Assembly (NCBI GenBank): GCA_934454525.1
Contig: CAKSFM010000014.1
Coordinates: 14,800-78,799 of the forward strand
Origin: an uncultured Clostridia bacterium
Lineage (GTDB): Bacteria; Bacillota; Clostridia; UMGS1883
Direction: 5' to 3'
DNA length: 64,000 nt
Part shown: positions 25,606-33,613 of the stretch, piece by piece
How positions within the stretch are numbered: the first letter of the stretch is position 1
Layout: the number at the start of each line of letters is the position of its first letter
Program-made: the position numbers and the translations under genes
The notes under the pieces: generated by a model
Seen by the model: the letters and a program-made list of their open reading frames with translations, nothing else
Database searches by the model: none
Told to the model about the DNA's origin: nothing

Positions 25606-28600
25606 TTATTCCTTTGTAACTCCGAGGAATACTTTTTCTCCGTTTATATTCCATTCCTTGGAGTTATCGCACTTCTTGCCGTCAAATATACTGACTGCAA
25701 GAACCTCGTCCTTGATTTCATCCGCATTTTTTTCGATGATTGCGCTGATTTTTTCGTTTCCGTCAACGTAAACGCTGATGTGATCCATAACTTCAAATCC
25801 CGAATCCTTACGCATTGTCTGAAGCTTGCTGATGATTTCGCGCACGAAACCCTCTTCGATAAGCTCATCTGAAAGCCTTGTGTCGAGAACGACCGTTATG
25901 CCGAAATCGCTTTCGGACGCAAAACCCTCAACCTGCGCCGCGTCAATAAGCAAATCATCGCGCGTCAGCTCAACTGTTTCACCGTCACATTCAAATGTGA
26001 GTGCGCCCTTTGATTCAAGTTCATCCATTGCTGCGTTTCCGTCAAGCTCCGAAAGATATGTGCGGATTGCGCCGAGGTGCTTTCCGTATTTCGGACCGAC
26101 GGTTTTAAGCTGCGGCTTAAAGCTGTAGGTGGTGCATGCGCGCACGTTATCGGTGAATTCAACGTCCTTGATGTTCAGCTCATCTGCTATGATATCTTTA
26201 TAGAGGCCGTCAAGCTCATGCTCCGCCTTAACATACATTTTGCCGATTGGCTGGCGGTTTTTGATATTTGCGGCATTTCTGCATGCACGTCCGAGAACAA
26301 CAATGTCAAGAACTTCTTCCATTTTGTCCTCAAGCTGCCTGTCAATTTTAGACTCGTCATATTTCGGAAAATCGCACAGATGAACACTTATCGGAGCATT
26401 TTTATCAATGCTGCAAACAAGATTTCTGTAAATATCCTCCGTCATAAAAGGAATCATCGGCGCTGCAACCTTTGCAAGCGTTACAAGAGCGGTATAAAGC
26501 GTCATATACGCATTGATTTTATCCTGCGTCATTTCCTTGCCCCAGAAGCGCTCGCGGCTGCGGCGGACATACCAGTTGCTCAGCTCGTCGGTAAATTCCT
26601 GAATACTTCTCGCAGTTTCCGTTATCTTATATGCGGCAAGATTTTCGTCAACCGTTTTAACCAGTGTGTTCAGCTTGGAAATAAGCCATTTATCCATAAC
26701 GCTCAGGCTGTCGTAGTCAAGCGTGTGCTTCGTTGCGTCAAATTCGTCAATGTTTGCGTAAAGCACGAAGAACGCATATGTGTTCCAAAGTGTACCCATA
26801 AACTTGCGCTGCCCTTCAGAAACTGCCTTATCATGGAATCTGTTCGGCAGCCATGGTGCGCTGTTTGAGTAGAAATACCAGCGGATTGCGTCAGCACCGT
26901 GCTTTTCAAGCGCGTCAAACGGATCAACGGCATTGCCCTTTGATTTTGACATTTTCTGCCCGTTTTCATCCTGTACGTGACCGAGAACGATAACGTTCTT
27001 ATAAGGCGCTTTGTTAAAGATAAGCGTTGAAATCGCAAGCAGGGAATAGAACCAGCCGCGCGTCTGGTCAACGGCTTCACTGATGAAGTCCGCAGGGAAA
27101 TTCTCCTTGAATATTTCCTCATTTTCAAAGGGATAATGCCACTGTGCAAAAGGCATTGACCCCGAATCGAACCAGCAGTCGATAACCTCCTTGGTGCGAT
27201 GCATTGTGCCGCCGCACTCGGGGCATTTGATTGTCACTTCGTCTATATACGGGCGGTGAAGCTCAATATTTTCCGGGCAGTTGTCGGACATTTCGCGCAG
27301 CTCGGCAATCGAGCCTATGCTATGGCGGTGTCCGCAGTCACAAATCCAGATATTGAGCGGAGTTCCCCAGTAGCGGTCACGGCTTACGCCCCAATCCTGA
27401 ACGTTTTTTAGCCAATCTCCGAAGCGTCCTTTACCGATGCTTGCCGGAATCCAGTTGATTGTGTCATTGTTTCTGATAAGGTCATCACGCACCGCCGTCA
27501 TTTTTATAAACCATGAGTCGCGCGCATAGTATATGAGCGGTGTGTCGCAGCGCCAGCAGAACGGATACGAATGTTCAAACGGGAGTGCGGCATATAAAAG
27601 TCCGCTTTCTGCCAAAGCTTTGAAAACCTCTTTGTCCGCATCCTTGCAGAACATTCCCGCCCATGGCGTTTCTTTTGTCATTTCACCCTTTGAATCAACA
27701 AGCTGAACAAAGGGAAGATCGTAATTTCTGCCAACGCGTGAGTCGTCCTCACCAAATGCCGGCGCAATGTGAACAATTCCCGTACCGTCCGTAAGCGTTA
27801 CATAATCATCGCACACAACATAATAAGCCTTTTTGTCGGGATGAACAAAATCAAACAGCGGAACATACTCGGTATACTCAAGCTCTTTTCCTGTGTATTC
27901 TGCAAGAACTGAATACTCTCCCTCAATAACTGACGGAATAAGCGCCTCTGCAAGAACATAGATATTTCCCTCATTATTAATCTTAACATATTTCTCGTTC
28001 GGATTTACGCAGAGAGCAACGTTTGACGGAAGCGTCCACGGCGTTGTTGTCCATGCAAGGAAATATTCATCCTCTGTTCCTTTTATACGGAATTTGGCAA
28101 TGGCGCTCTTTTCCTTAACGTCCTTATACCCCTGCGCAACCTCATGACTTGAAAGAGGTGTTCCGCAGCGCGGGCAGTAAGGCACAATTTTGTATCCTTT
28201 GTAGAGAAGACCCTTTTCCCAAATCTTTTTCAGTGCCCACCATTCGGATTCAATAAAGTTATTATCGTAGGTAACATAAGGGTTGTCCATATCTGCCCAA
28301 AAGCCGACAGTCTGTGAAAAGTCCTCCCACATACCTTTATATTTCCAAACGCTTTCCTTACATTTTTTGATGAAAGGCTCAAGTCCGTACTGTTCGATCT
28401 GTTCCTTGCCGTCCAGACCGAGAAGCTTTTCAACCTCAAGCTCAACCGGAAGCCCGTGCGTGTCCCAGCCTGCCTTGCGGATGACCTTGCTGCCTTTCAT
28501 TGCGTGATAACGCGGAATCATGTCTTTTATAACGCGCGTCAGCACATGGCCGATGTGCGGCTTTCCGTTAGCCGTCGGCGGACCGTCATAAAATGTGTAG

Positions 28601-28719
28601 CAATCTCCGCCTGCGCGGTCATCAATGCTCTTTTCGAAAATTTTGTTGTCGCGCCAGAATTTCCCGATTTTCTTTTCGCGTTCAACAAAGTTCAGGTTTG
28701 CGTCGACCTTGTTATACAT
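25606..28719 (-). CDS. ileS: Isoleucyl-tRNA synthetase, eukaryote-like type
   Basis: The 1037-residue class I synthetase carries HIGH as PHIGHVL (about residues 56-62) and KMSKS as QKMSKSKG (about 605), plus zinc-like CPRCG, CPECGG clusters. Its N-terminus (VEREKKIGKFWRDNKIF) and length correspond to the IleS2 type, the class that in other bacteria is associated with mupirocin tolerance (family knowledge, not shown here). Expression is controlled by the T-box leader upstream. Confidence 0.96.
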   Translation of the reverse strand: MYNKVDANLNFVEREKKIGKFWRDNKIFEKSIDDRAGGDCYTFYDGPPTANGKPHIGHVLTRVIKDMIPRYHAMKGSKVIRKAGWDTHGLPVELEVEKLLGLDGKEQIEQYGLEPFIKKCKESVWKYKGMWEDFSQTVGFWADMDNPYVTYDNNFIESEWWALKKIWEKGLLYKGYKIVPYCPRCGTPLSSHEVAQGYKDVKEKSAIAKFRIKGTEDEYFLAWTTTPWTLPSNVALCVNPNEKYVKINNEGNIYVLAEALIPSVIEGEYSVLAEYTGKELEYTEYVPLFDFVHPDKKAYYVVCDDYVTLTDGTGIVHIAPAFGEDDSRVGRNYDLPFVQLVDSKGEMTKETPWAGMFCKDADKEVFKALAESGLLYAALPFEHSYPFCWRCDTPLIYYARDSWFIKMTAVRDDLIRNNDTINWIPASIGKGRFGDWLKNVQDWGVSRDRYWGTPLNIWICDCGHRHSIGSIAELREMSDNCPENIELHRPYIDEVTIKCPECGGTMHRTKEVIDCWFDSGSMPFAQWHYPFENEEIFKENFPADFISEAVDQTRGWFYSLLAISTLIFNKAPYKNVIVLGHVQDENGQKMSKSKGNAVDPFDALEKHGADAIRWYFYSNSAPWLPNRFHDKAVSEGQRKFMGTLWNTYAFFVLYANIDEFDATKHTLDYDSLSVMDKWLISKLNTLVKTVDENLAAYKITETARSIQEFTDELSNWYVRRSRERFWGKEMTQDKINAYMTLYTALVTLAKVAAPMIPFMTEDIYRNLVCSIDKNAPISVHLCDFPKYDESKIDRQLEDKMEEVLDIVVLGRACRNAANIKNRQPIGKMYVKAEHELDGLYKDIIADELNIKDVEFTDNVRACTTYSFKPQLKTVGPKYGKHLGAIRTYLSELDGNAAMDELESKGALTFECDGETVELTRDDLLIDAAQVEGFASESDFGITVVLDTRLSDELIEEGFVREIISKLQTMRKDSGFEVMDHISVYVDGNEKISAIIEKNADEIKDEVLAVSIFDGKKCDNSKEWNINGEKVFLGVTKE

Positions 28720-28744
28720 ATTAAAACCTCCCGATTATAATTTT

Positions 28745-28992
28745 CGTGATAAAAACAAAAGCAGCCTCCCCCCACCAATATAGGACGAAACTGCCAAACC
28801 ACCTAATCAGCATACCAACATATGCGTTCCCTTAACGGAGAAACTGCCCGGCACCGGTTACTGAAGCTTTCGCCGGCGCGGCTCGGAAGTGATTTTCGGC
28901 AAAAGGTACTCCGCTTCGGGCTCGCACCATCCCCGAATCGCTCATGCGTTTTGCATATGCCTACTCTCTTCGTCACAGCCTTTATATGTTTT
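28745..28992 (-). promoter_or_regulatory. T-box riboswitch leader of ileS
   Basis: On the minus strand, the leader starts with GACGAAGAGAGTAG (AG-bulge/K-turn region), then GATGGTGCGAGCC (stem I distal loop) and AATCACTTCCGAGCC, which places an ATC isoleucine codon in the expected specifier position. AGTAACCGG and the antiterminator core AGGTGGTTTGGCAG follow, and TTTCGTCCT leads into a terminator whose 3' arm ends GGGGGAGGCTGCTTTTG. Binding of uncharged tRNA-Ile to the core would favour antitermination. Confidence 0.9.
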
Positions 28993-28997
28993 TATAT

Positions 28998-29026
28998 ATT
29001 ATACAACTCTTTTCATTTATTGTCAA
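28998..29026 (-). promoter_or_regulatory. Promoter of the ileS T-box transcript
   Basis: On the minus strand TTGACA (29026-29021), 17 bases, TATAAT (29003-28998): perfect consensus, immediately before the T-box leader. Confidence 0.9.
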
Positions 29027-29105
29027 TAGGTTTTTGCTTAAAATTTCTATGAGTGCGCCCGATTGTATCATAACAAGAAAAAATATATTTTTTTGAAAAA
29101 AAGGG

Positions 29106-29134
29106 TTGACAAAATCACTTTAATAGTCTATAAT
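29106..29134 (+). promoter_or_regulatory. Promoter of the tRNA-Asp-Thr-Lys operon
   Basis: TTGACA (29106-29111), 17 bases, TATAAT (29129-29134), 56 bases before tRNA-Asp and divergent from the ileS promoter. Confidence 0.9.
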
Positions 29135-29189
29135 AGGACAAGTCAGCGGATCACAGCAGTGATGTGAAGACCGGATGACTAATTTATCC

Positions 29190-29266
29190 GGCCCGGTAGT
29201 TCAGTTGGTTAGAACGCCAGCCTGTCACGCTGGAGGTCAAGGGTTCGAACCCCTTTCGGGTCGCCA
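29190..29266 (+). tRNA. tRNA-Asp (GTC)
   Basis: A 77-base cloverleaf with encoded CCA. Acceptor stem GGCCCGG pairs with TCGGGTC, the anticodon arm CCAGCCTGTCACGCTGG gives anticodon GTC, and the T arm is GGGTTCGAACCC. Confidence 0.97.
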
Positions 29267-29268
29267 AT

Positions 29269-29344
29269 GCTGCCCTAGCTCAGCAGGCAGAGCACTTCCT
29301 TGGTAAGGAAGAGGTCGGCAGTTCGAATCTGCTGGGCAGCTCCA
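29269..29344 (+). tRNA. tRNA-Thr (GGT)
   Basis: A 76-base cloverleaf with encoded CCA, two bases after tRNA-Asp. Acceptor GCTGCCC pairs with GGGCAGC; the anticodon arm CTTCCTTGGTAAGGAAG gives GGT; T arm GGCAGTTCGAATCTGCT. Confidence 0.97.
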
Positions 29345-29349
29345 TATTT

Positions 29350-29425
29350 GTGCCATTAGCTCAGTTGGTAGAGCACCTGACTCTTAATCAGGGTGTCCAG
29401 GGTTCGAGTCCCTGATGGCGCACCA
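29350..29425 (+). tRNA. tRNA-Lys (CTT)
   Basis: A 76-base cloverleaf with encoded CCA. Acceptor GTGCCAT pairs with ATGGCGC (one G-T pair); anticodon arm CCTGACTCTTAATCAGG gives CTT; T arm AGGGTTCGAGTCCCT. A truncated phage integrase lies 130 bp downstream, but I found no second copy of this 3' end. Confidence 0.97.
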
Positions 29426-29432
29426 AAAGAAG

Positions 29433-29475
29433 AACCGCAGTATTTTCGGAAATTCCGATGATACTGCGGTTTTCT
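29433..29475 (+). terminator. Terminator of the tRNA operon
   Basis: AACCGCAGTAT (29433-29443) pairs with ATACTGCGGTT (29461-29471) and is followed by a short T-run; the loop contains a second small stem (CGGAA/TTCCG). Confidence 0.8.
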
Positions 29476-29553
29476 CGTGTTTTTGAGCAATCATTGTTAA
29501 TCGTGAAAAGTCAAACAGAATCAATAAAAAGTTGTCAGAAAGTTGTCAGGTTT

Positions 29554-29820
29554 TCAGATAGTTTCTTTCGCGATTTTTTCGTTTATATTTTCTATTGTAT
29601 TTGTCATATGTGATTCTCTGACATGGGTATAAATATTATGTGTAATGGAAATATCGGAATGCCCCATAATTGTTTGCGCGTCCTTTTCTGATATATTCCA
29701 TTCATAGAGCATCGTTGCATATGTGTGGCGCAACTGATGCGGTGTGGCGTTGATTCCTATTTTCTCGCAGTGCTTTACCCAATGTTCACGGAAGTAAGAT
29801 TTATGCAAATCGAGCGGACG
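29554..29820 (-). pseudogene. C-terminal remnant of a phage tyrosine integrase
   Basis: The last about 90 residues of a tyrosine recombinase survive, including HQLRHTYATMLYE (the catalytic HxxR), IMGHSDISITHNIYTH (GH and the active-site Tyr). The N-terminal core-binding domain and first catalytic Arg are missing. The open frame continues to 29964 only because it reads antisense through the next phage gene. The break near 29820 is a deletion joint between int and the phage lysis region. Confidence 0.85.
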
Positions 29821-29916
29821 TACCACATCGAGAGCATACTTGCGGAGTACGGCAACAGAATAAAGGTGTCGGAGCACCGTATCGAGGATTTGGAAAAGGA
29901 GAATCACCATGGATAA
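29821..29916 (+). pseudogene. C-terminal remnant of a phage XhlA-like small protein
   Basis: Downstream of the deletion joint the plus strand encodes HIESILAEYGNRIKVSEHRI then EDLEKENHHG and stop. This short coiled-coil end matches the soluble 'R-V-E-H-R-I-D-D-L-E' segment of XhlA-type proteins encoded next to phage holins and endolysins. Its start is lost. The endolysin gene overlaps its stop by 8 bp, as in intact lysis cassettes. Confidence 0.55.
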
Positions 29917-30913
29917 ATTCATGCTTCCGAAAGAGCGGCTTCCGCGCCCGTTCTCGCAGAACATCTACAAGGGCGGCAAGTTATATTCCTCTGTCGGTTC
30001 GTGCGTTGCGTGCACGTTTACGCGCATTCTGGAGGTTATCAATTACCTTAAAACCGACACCTACACGAATCTGTCAGTCGGGTATATGTACGGGCGGCAC
30101 AACCGAAAGGACAAGCAGGGCGGCGGCATGAATGAAAGGCTTGTCCTCGATGAGCTTATGCAGTCGGGTACTGTTCCGGAAAGCATGTGCGCGGACTACT
30201 GCGAGTTTCCCGAAATAAAGAATATACTTGAAAGCCGCGCAGACCTTGCAGAGCTTGACGAAGCGGCAAGGGAATATAAAATAAACGGGTGGACGGACAT
30301 CAGCGGCAGCGGCTTCAAGGCGCGTTTTGAGTGTATTAAAAAATATCTGACCGTGTACGGCTTGCCGATTGCAGGCAGAACACGCAAATGCGGCGAGAAT
30401 CACGAATGCCTGATAGTAGGCTTTGACGGAGATTATATTCTGTGGCTTGACCATGACGGAACGGATAAAATACGCAGCTCGAAATACGACAAATTTACGG
30501 CGGCATTTTTTATTGACGGAGGAACTGGAGAAATGGATAATTTCAGAATATTTACAGCGGCGGAGCTTAGGGCGTGGCTTGCGGCGCAGAGCGTGAGCAG
30601 AAAAATCACAACGGTGCAGCTGCATCACACCTACAGCCCGTCATACAAGGACTTTAACGGGAGCAATCATGCGGCGCTTCAAAGCGGCATGAAAAGCTAT
30701 CACGTGAAGTCGCGCGGATTTTCGGATATAGCGCAGCATTTCACAATCTTTCCGGACGGCAAGGTTATGACGGGGCGCAGCCTTGACCGCGCGGCGGCAG
30801 GGATAATCGGGTGCAACACGGACGGCAAACTGTGGATGCAGAAATGCGCCGAGGACAAAAACGTTTATTGGCTGTGTTACAAAATGGCGAATAAATTGAG
30901 AGGGACGCTGTAA
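29909..30913 (+). CDS. Phage endolysin-like protein: papain-like peptidase plus N-acetylmuramoyl-L-alanine amidase
   Basis: 334 residues. The N-terminal about 200 residues look like a C1A papain-type peptidase, with SSVGSCVACTFTRILEVIN holding the candidate catalytic Cys and NHECLIVGFDGDYILWLDHDG the candidate His region. From about residue 225, TTVQLHHTYSPSYKDFNGSN and HFTIFPDGKVMTGRSLDRAA match amidase_2/PGRP zinc sites (first His in LHHT). The C-terminus after IIGCNTDG does not continue the amidase as expected, so the last part may be a deletion fusion. No signal peptide, consistent with holin-dependent export. Confidence 0.65.
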   Translation: MDKFMLPKERLPRPFSQNIYKGGKLYSSVGSCVACTFTRILEVINYLKTDTYTNLSVGYMYGRHNRKDKQGGGMNERLVLDELMQSGTVPESMCADYCEFPEIKNILESRADLAELDEAAREYKINGWTDISGSGFKARFECIKKYLTVYGLPIAGRTRKCGENHECLIVGFDGDYILWLDHDGTDKIRSSKYDKFTAAFFIDGGTGEMDNFRIFTAAELRAWLAAQSVSRKITTVQLHHTYSPSYKDFNGSNHAALQSGMKSYHVKSRGFSDIAQHFTIFPDGKVMTGRSLDRAAAGIIGCNTDGKLWMQKCAEDKNVYWLCYKMANKLRGTL

Positions 30914-30970
30914 AAAGTAAATCTGAACAGCTTACCATAGCGAAAATCGTGTAAAAATCGTGTACAGAAA

Positions 30971-31003
30971 AGCTGCAAGCCCTAAATAATGGGGTTTGCA
31001 GCT
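30971..31003. terminator. Hairpin terminator left of the island (possible ancestral ssrA terminator)
   Basis: AGCTGCAAGCCC (30971-30982) pairs with GGGGTTTGCAGCT (30991-31003) with a G-T pair. On the minus strand it is followed by TTTTC. It lies 5 bp from the 12-bp att repeat, just where a terminator of ssrA would stand if the island were absent. Confidence 0.65.
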
Positions 31004-31007
31004 TATT

Positions 31008-31019
31008 TGGTGGAGACGA
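31008..31019. other. Candidate attachment site, left (attL)
   Basis: TGGTGGAGACGA is identical, in the same orientation, to the last 12 bases of the ssrA gene at 41631-41642. The sequences differ immediately on both sides of the 12 bases. Confidence 0.75.
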
Positions 31020-31022
31020 ATT

Positions 31023-31379
31023 TCACTCAGTGATTTTCACGTCCTCTATGTTTAATATTTGTTGTATATTTTCTTTTAATTCAGGGAAATCCTCACTGAC
31101 GGTCTTATAAACGTCTCCCATTTTCAAAGTCTGGTATTTATGTGCAGCAATGTCCCTGAAACCTGCAATTGCTTTCCACGGAATGGATTTATATTCGGCT
31201 CTGAGTTCGTCCGATAAGCTTTTTACAAGTTCACCGATATTGATAACCGTCATGCAAATTGCACGTTTTATTATTTCATCTGAATTAAATTTATCAAATG
31301 AAATATCTGAAAGCATATCAAGTGCAATTGATATTTCGTTTACTATTTTTTCTAATGCAATTTTATCTCTATGCCGCAT
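31023..31379 (-). CDS. hepT: HepT-family RNase toxin (DUF86)
   Basis: About 118 residues. FRDIAAHKYQ holds the HEPN RNase motif R-x4-H-x-Y that defines the HepT toxin. In characterised HepT/MntA pairs the toxin cleaves RNA and is silenced by AMPylation of this Tyr by MntA. It overlaps the mntA 3' end by 11 bp. I choose ATG 31379 (AAAGGA 12 bases upstream); TTG at 31388 is an alternative. It is the outermost island gene, 4 bp from attL. Confidence 0.88.
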   Translation of the reverse strand: MRHRDKIALEKIVNEISIALDMLSDISFDKFNSDEIIKRAICMTVINIGELVKSLSDELRAEYKSIPWKAIAGFRDIAAHKYQTLKMGDVYKTVSEDFPELKENIQQILNIEDVKITE

Positions 31380-31656
31380 ATATTTCAACCATCCTTTGCG
31401 GTATAATCATTGCGTCTTTGTCAAGCGGTGCATGTATAATATCAACATCAACACCAAATAATTCTTCAAGCCTGTATTTTAAAGAAGAAAGTGTCAGAAG
31501 CGATACATTTTCACTGTTAAATTCGACAAGTAAGTCAATATCGCTTTGCGGTGTGTTTTTTTTGTCAGCATATGAGCCGAATAATGTTATTTTTTTGACA
31601 TCATATTCCTTTGCAATCTCAGAAACAATTTCGGATATTTGTTTAATTGTCAGCAT
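31369..31656 (-). CDS. mntA: MntA-family antitoxin (minimal nucleotidyltransferase)
   Basis: About 95 residues with GSYADKKNTPQSDIDLLVEF, the GSx(10)DxD nucleotidyltransferase motif with two metal Asp residues. MntA-type antitoxins AMPylate HepT. ATG 31656 is chosen because AAAGGAG lies 8 bases upstream; the reading to 31674 overlaps that site. It precedes hepT in the usual order and is served by a promoter at 31681-31709. Such pairs stabilise mobile elements and can act against phages. Confidence 0.88.
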   Translation of the reverse strand: MLTIKQISEIVSEIAKEYDVKKITLFGSYADKKNTPQSDIDLLVEFNSENVSLLTLSSLKYRLEELFGVDVDIIHAPLDKDAMIIPQRMVEIYAA

Positions 31657-31680
31657 AGTATCAGCTCCTTTCATACCTAT

Positions 31681-31709
31681 ATTATACTACATATCTGCAA
31701 CAAATACAA
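31681..31709 (-). promoter_or_regulatory. Promoter of mntA-hepT
   Basis: On the minus strand TTGTAT (31709-31704) and TATAAT (31686-31681) are 17 bases apart, 25 bases before the mntA start. Confidence 0.7.
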
Positions 31710-31878
31710 TAGAAAATAAAAATTTTCATCATATCGTATGGTGCAAGTCTATCACCACCAACAAAAACACGTAACAGTTCAAACTAAAAATCATCAATCA
31801 AGTGACCGCTAAAATAAATCCTAAAAACATATCCGAAAATCATGGTGGTAACCGTCGACACCAGCATATCGGCAGATA

Positions 31879-31905
31879 AAAAGCCGTTACAACAGGCAAC
31901 GGCTA
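31879..31905 (-). terminator. Terminator hairpin after the first serine recombinase gene
   Basis: AGCCGTT and AACGGCT flank a short loop (ACAACAGGC), and the minus strand continues into TTTTT. It lies 6 bp beyond the recombinase stop codon. The 170 bp between it and the mntA promoter show no gene. Confidence 0.65.
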
Positions 31906-31910
31906 TAAAA

Positions 31911-33392
31911 TCAATCGGAAGTCTTTAAGTTTACTTCTACTCTATCATAATATACGTCTATTCGGTCAACAAATGTTCTGATGAATTTTCTGAACATCGG
32001 AAGGTCATATTTCAATATATACTTTTTAAAATATTTCCTTGCCATGTCTATATCATATCCGCTGACAGGAATATAAGTGAGGCTTTCCACATTATTTATT
32101 TTTTTTAACAATTTTTCTTTATCTGTTTCGAGTTTCTGTATTTTATCCAACAAACTTTGCGGATTGTCGCTTTCAATCAGCAAATCTGTTAATCTGTTTA
32201 ACTTACCGTCAAGCTGAACAAGCTCATTTTTTGAGCTTATTATCTCGCTTTTACTGTCTTGAAATGATTTTATATATTTTGCATTAAATGCCGACAGCAT
32301 ACGTTCATAATTTTTTTGTGAAAAGATTTCATTTGTCAGCATATCAAGTACAAAATAATTGATATAGTTTATATTTATATCTTTATTCTTGCAGCCACAG
32401 CGATAGCTTGTGCAGCGATATGTTGAGTACTCCTGTTTACTTCTGCCCGAACGGCTTGTGTTACCGCTGTAGGGCTTTCCGCATTCTCCGCAATATATCA
32501 AACCATTTAAAAGATAATATCTTTTGGAATGAAATATCCCTGCATTGTTTTTGTTAAATTGCATTTTCTGTAAAGCCTTGTTATACATATCATCGGTTAT
32601 TATTCTCGGTATGCCGTCCTTAATCTTAATAATATCGCTGTCAGCCTTATATTTATGCGAATTGCGAGTCCCGTCGGAATATTTGCTTGCGGCTCTGTTA
32701 TACATATAAATGCCTGTATATCTTTCACCGTTTTCAAGAATTGATGAAAATGAATTTCTGTTGAAAAGGTTTCCCTTTTTTGTCCGATAACCCCTTTTAT
32801 TCAAATACTCTGCAATTTGCTGATATGAATAATCGTGAATATACATATCAAAAATAACCTTTACCGCCTTACTTTCTTTGTCATTTATAATATATTTCCT
32901 ATCATCTCCCACGTCATACCCATACGGCGGTAATCCGCCTGTGTGATAACATTTATATGCTATTTCCTTTTTACCCTTTTCAACCTCCCTCGCCAGATTA
33001 TCACTGTAATATTGATTCATTGCAAATAAAATGCCTTCCAGCATTCTGCTTTCGGGGTCGTCTTTCAACTGCTCCGTTACACTGATAAGCTTTACGCCGT
33101 TCTTTTCTAAAATAGATTTATAAAATACCGAATCATATTTATCTCTTGAAAATCTATCCAGTTTATGAACTATAACCGCATATGGATGTAATTGTGCCGC
33201 CTCTTTAATCATTTGCTGAAATTCAGGTCTTTTGTCATTTGTTGCGGTGTGTGCCTTATCTGCATATTCCTTAACAATGTTGTAACCGTTGTGTCCGCAA
33301 AATTCTTTAATGGCTCTGAGCTGTGCCTTGATTGAATAATCGTTCTGCATATTGCTTGAATAGCGCATATAAACAAATACATCTTTACTCAT
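31911..33392 (-). CDS. Large serine recombinase (resolvase/Pin N-terminus)
   Basis: About 493 residues. The catalytic domain begins VFVYMRYSSNMQNDYSIKAQ with the nucleophile Ser near residue 11, followed by VHKLDRFSRDKYDS and LEGILFAMNQYYSDNLAREV. Then come a recombinase domain (GGLPPYGYDV), a zinc ribbon (CGECGKPYSGN with CTSYRCGC) and a C-terminal coiled coil (SSKNELVQLDGKLNRLTDLL). Such enzymes integrate and excise phages and transposons. ATG 33392 overlaps the 56-residue ORF before it; a TTG at 33401 is also possible. Confidence 0.92.
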   Translation of the reverse strand: MSKDVFVYMRYSSNMQNDYSIKAQLRAIKEFCGHNGYNIVKEYADKAHTATNDKRPEFQQMIKEAAQLHPYAVIVHKLDRFSRDKYDSVFYKSILEKNGVKLISVTEQLKDDPESRMLEGILFAMNQYYSDNLAREVEKGKKEIAYKCYHTGGLPPYGYDVGDDRKYIINDKESKAVKVIFDMYIHDYSYQQIAEYLNKRGYRTKKGNLFNRNSFSSILENGERYTGIYMYNRAASKYSDGTRNSHKYKADSDIIKIKDGIPRIITDDMYNKALQKMQFNKNNAGIFHSKRYYLLNGLIYCGECGKPYSGNTSRSGRSKQEYSTYRCTSYRCGCKNKDININYINYFVLDMLTNEIFSQKNYERMLSAFNAKYIKSFQDSKSEIISSKNELVQLDGKLNRLTDLLIESDNPQSLLDKIQKLETDKEKLLKKINNVESLTYIPVSGYDIDMARKYFKKYILKYDLPMFRKFIRTFVDRIDVYYDRVEVNLKTSD

Positions 33393-33555
33393 TTTTTTCA
33401 ATTATCCTCCGTCTTTTAATAATTGCATATATAACAGGTAAATGTGCCTTATATTCAATTTCATCGTTTGAGTTTCCGCTGATAATTTCTGTATCATATG
33501 TTTCAAATTCACATTTTATCAGTGAATCTCTGTCAATAGTGTATTTCACTGTCAT
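33385..33555 (-). CDS. Small protein of 56 residues coupled to the serine recombinase
   Basis: ATG 33555 follows AAAGGAG, and the frame reads MTVKYTIDRDSLIKCEFETY, ending RRRIIEKNE and TAA. The stop overlaps the recombinase start by 8 bp, indicating translational coupling. The C-terminus is very basic and also encodes the recombinase ribosome site (AGACGGAGG). No family recognised. It might modulate recombinase directionality, but that is only a positional guess. Confidence 0.6.
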   Translation of the reverse strand: MTVKYTIDRDSLIKCEFETYDTEIISGNSNDEIEYKAHLPVIYAIIKRRRIIEKNE

Positions 33556-33613
33556 AAATCATTCTCCTTTGGGGCGTTGCAAATATTAAAATGCAACGCC
33601 CGTTGTCCGTAAT

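Noticed and set aside
29350..29425. tRNA-Lys as attachment site of the prophage remnant
   Set aside because: The integrase tail is close, but no second copy of the tRNA 3' end was found in the window, whereas the ssrA 3' end is duplicated at 31008.
29725..29916. Complete 63-codon plus-strand gene
   Set aside because: Its first half reads antisense through the integrase tail; only the part after about 29820 resembles a phage protein, so it is listed as a remnant.
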